Assembly (NCBI GenBank): GCA_038209365.1
Contig: JBBQXS010000019.1
Span: forward strand, 7,157 to 71,156
Length of the DNA stretch: 64,000 bases
Origin: DASQHW01 sp038209365
GTDB lineage: Bacteria; Actinomycetota; Acidimicrobiia; IMCC26256; PALSA-610
Direction: 5' to 3'
Part shown: piece by piece, positions 63,048 through 64,000 of the stretch
Position numbering within the stretch: the first letter of the stretch is position 1
Layout of the letters: every line of letters starts with the position of its first letter
The notes under the pieces: model-generated
Told to the model about the DNA's origin: nothing
The model's database searches: none
Seen by the model: only the letters and a program-made list of their open reading frames with translations
Program-made: the position numbers and the translations under genes

Positions 63048-63874
63048 GCACCGCTCCGACGGGACAGATGAGCGAGCGCGCGAAGACGTGGCTGCGCATG
63101 CGCGCGATCGCACGGCGCCACGCGTATGTGCTGTGGCGGAGCCCGCATCGCCTGTTCGACGTGACGCTTTGGCCGCTCGTCGACGTGCTGCTGTTCGGTT
63201 CGCTCGCGTCCTTCGTCGGCACGTCGGGTGCTTCCGGCCCGGCCCGGGCGTCGGCGTACCTGCTCGCGGGCATCGTGCTCTGGCACGTCATCTACCAGTC
63301 GCAGATCGCGCTCAGCACGGGCTTCCTCGAAGAGACGTGGACCCGCAACTTGCTGAACATCATGGTGACGCCGCTGCGCGAGATCGAATATGTCGGCGGC
63401 GTCGCGCTGTTCGGCATGGTCAAGCTCGTCATGGGCGTCGGCGTGATGGTGCTCGGCGCCCTCGTGTTCTTCTCGTTCGACACCTGGTCGCTCGGGCTCG
63501 GCCTGATCCCGGTCGGCGTCGTGCTGTTGATCGTCGGCTGGGCGATCTCGCTCCTGGTCATCGGGCTCGTGCTGCGGTTCGGCACCGGTGCGGAAGCGCT
63601 CGCCTGGGGCGTCATGTTCGTCCTGCTGCCGCTGTCGGGCGTCTTCTATCCCACCGACGCCCTGCCGGCCGTGATGCGCCCGATCGCGCTCGCGCTCCCG
63701 ACCACGCACGCCTTCAGCGCACTGCGCTCGCTCGTCGACGGCAACGGCAACGACTGGGGCCAGCTCACGCTCGCGGCCGTCGGCTCCCTCGTATTGCTCG
63801 CGTTGTCGATGTGGTTCCTCGTCACGATGCTCCGCGTCTTCCGCAAACGCGGCTACGTCACGCGCTACACCTGA
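63044..63874 (+). CDS. ABC-2 type permease
   Basis: A 276-residue membrane permease with six hydrophobic segments. RRHAYVLWRSPHRLFDVTLWPLVDVLLFGSLASFVG is the N-terminal ABC-2 hallmark, and the C-terminal VLLPLSGVFYPTDALPAVMRPIALALPTTHAFSALRSL is the ABC-2 loop for the last two segments. It works with the coupled ATPase; its substrate is unknown. Confidence 0.9.
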   Translation: MSTAPTGQMSERAKTWLRMRAIARRHAYVLWRSPHRLFDVTLWPLVDVLLFGSLASFVGTSGASGPARASAYLLAGIVLWHVIYQSQIALSTGFLEETWTRNLLNIMVTPLREIEYVGGVALFGMVKLVMGVGVMVLGALVFFSFDTWSLGLGLIPVGVVLLIVGWAISLLVIGLVLRFGTGAEALAWGVMFVLLPLSGVFYPTDALPAVMRPIALALPTTHAFSALRSLVDGNGNDWGQLTLAAVGSLVLLALSMWFLVTMLRVFRKRGYVTRYT

Positions 63875-63893
63875 ACAACGAAAAAGGAGGCGT

Positions 63894-64000
63894 GGGGGGG
63901 GGGGGGGGAGAAGGACTCACACCACCCCCCCCCCCCCCGCACCGCCGCGGGGGGGGCGCGCGGGGCGCGGCGCGGGGGGCCGGGGAGGGTGGGGAGTGGG
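63894..64000. other. low-complexity G/C tail
   Basis: A run of 15 G (63894-63908) is followed shortly by 14 C (63925-63938) and then G-rich sequence to the end. Genes stop at 63874 and no ORF or motif is present. The run resembles poly-G artefacts at a contig edge rather than biology. Confidence 0.8.

Overview
The window looks like a chromosomal fragment of a high-GC actinobacterium, probably of class Acidimicrobiia or a near relative. Base composition is strongly G+C biased by eye, many genes start at GTG or TTG, and genes are packed with almost no space between them. Lineage markers are a mycothiol S-conjugate amidase (Mca), several luciferase-like monooxygenases, an actinobacterial-type ImuA/ImuB/DnaE2 mutasome with GAAC-N4-GTTC LexA boxes, a CtpE-like ATPase, a WS/DGAT acyltransferase, and a secreted CAP protein with GYWLVASDGG repeats. 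Class-level placement is inference. I saw no rRNA, tRNA, CRISPR array, phage or insertion sequence.

Layout. 1-7.5 kb: the N-terminal part of a GH38 mannosidase cut by the window edge, a KdpDE-like two-component pair, a GYD protein, rnhB, pgi, and a 50-bp tandem duplication at the start of a small Nfu-like gene. 7.5-14.1 kb: the DNA-damage mutagenesis set imuA-imuB, an intervening divergent SGNH hydrolase, and dnaE2; imuA and dnaE2 each have a perfect SOS box, and dnaE2 carries an in-frame palindrome. 14.2-18 kb: an MSOX-like flavoprotein, a small membrane protein, an amidohydrolase, a zinc peptidase and a PPOX-fold protein. 18-27.8 kb: an ion-transport and membrane-proteolysis block with a COG1824-type MgtE-like permease and its PhoU/TrkA_C partner, a rhomboid, a GNAT-acyl-CoA ligase fusion, a CtpE-like P-type ATPase and a CBS site-2 protease. 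27.9-36.7 kb: a HAD-GH65 fusion, a secreted CAP repeat protein, a VanW protein, a class III cyclase, mca and an SCP2-like protein. 36.7-41 kb: a five-gene leftward cluster (thiolase, PH-like protein, LLM oxidoreductase, ChbG deacetylase, tandem GNAT). 41-50.3 kb: a lipoprotein, a quinone reductase, WS/DGAT, a DsbA-like protein, PAP2, a PD-(D/E)XK nuclease, two LLM oxidoreductases and a secreted phospholipase C-like phosphoesterase. 50.3-58.5 kb: an Asp/Asn hydroxylase-like protein, an acyl-CoA dehydrogenase, an ECF sigma factor with a membrane partner, SDR, TIM-barrel, ABM, alcohol dehydrogenase, SRPBCC and geranylgeranyl-reductase genes. 58.5-63.9 kb: two ABC export modules flanking etfBA. 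The last ~110 bases are low-complexity G/C runs that look like an assembly end.

How it fits together. Several genes belong to lipid metabolism and redox: acyl-CoA dehydrogenase, EtfBA as its usual electron acceptor, thiolase, WS/DGAT, SCP2, SDR and GGR. Two TetR-type palindromes, upstream of the acyl-CoA dehydrogenase and in the LLM/phosphoesterase divergent region, suggest shared control by a repressor encoded outside the window. The imuA-imuB-dnaE2 set is the clearest functional system. No intergenic stretch above about 300 bases exists; the longest (about 200 bases, 34257-34458) is a divergent promoter region in which I recognise no site.
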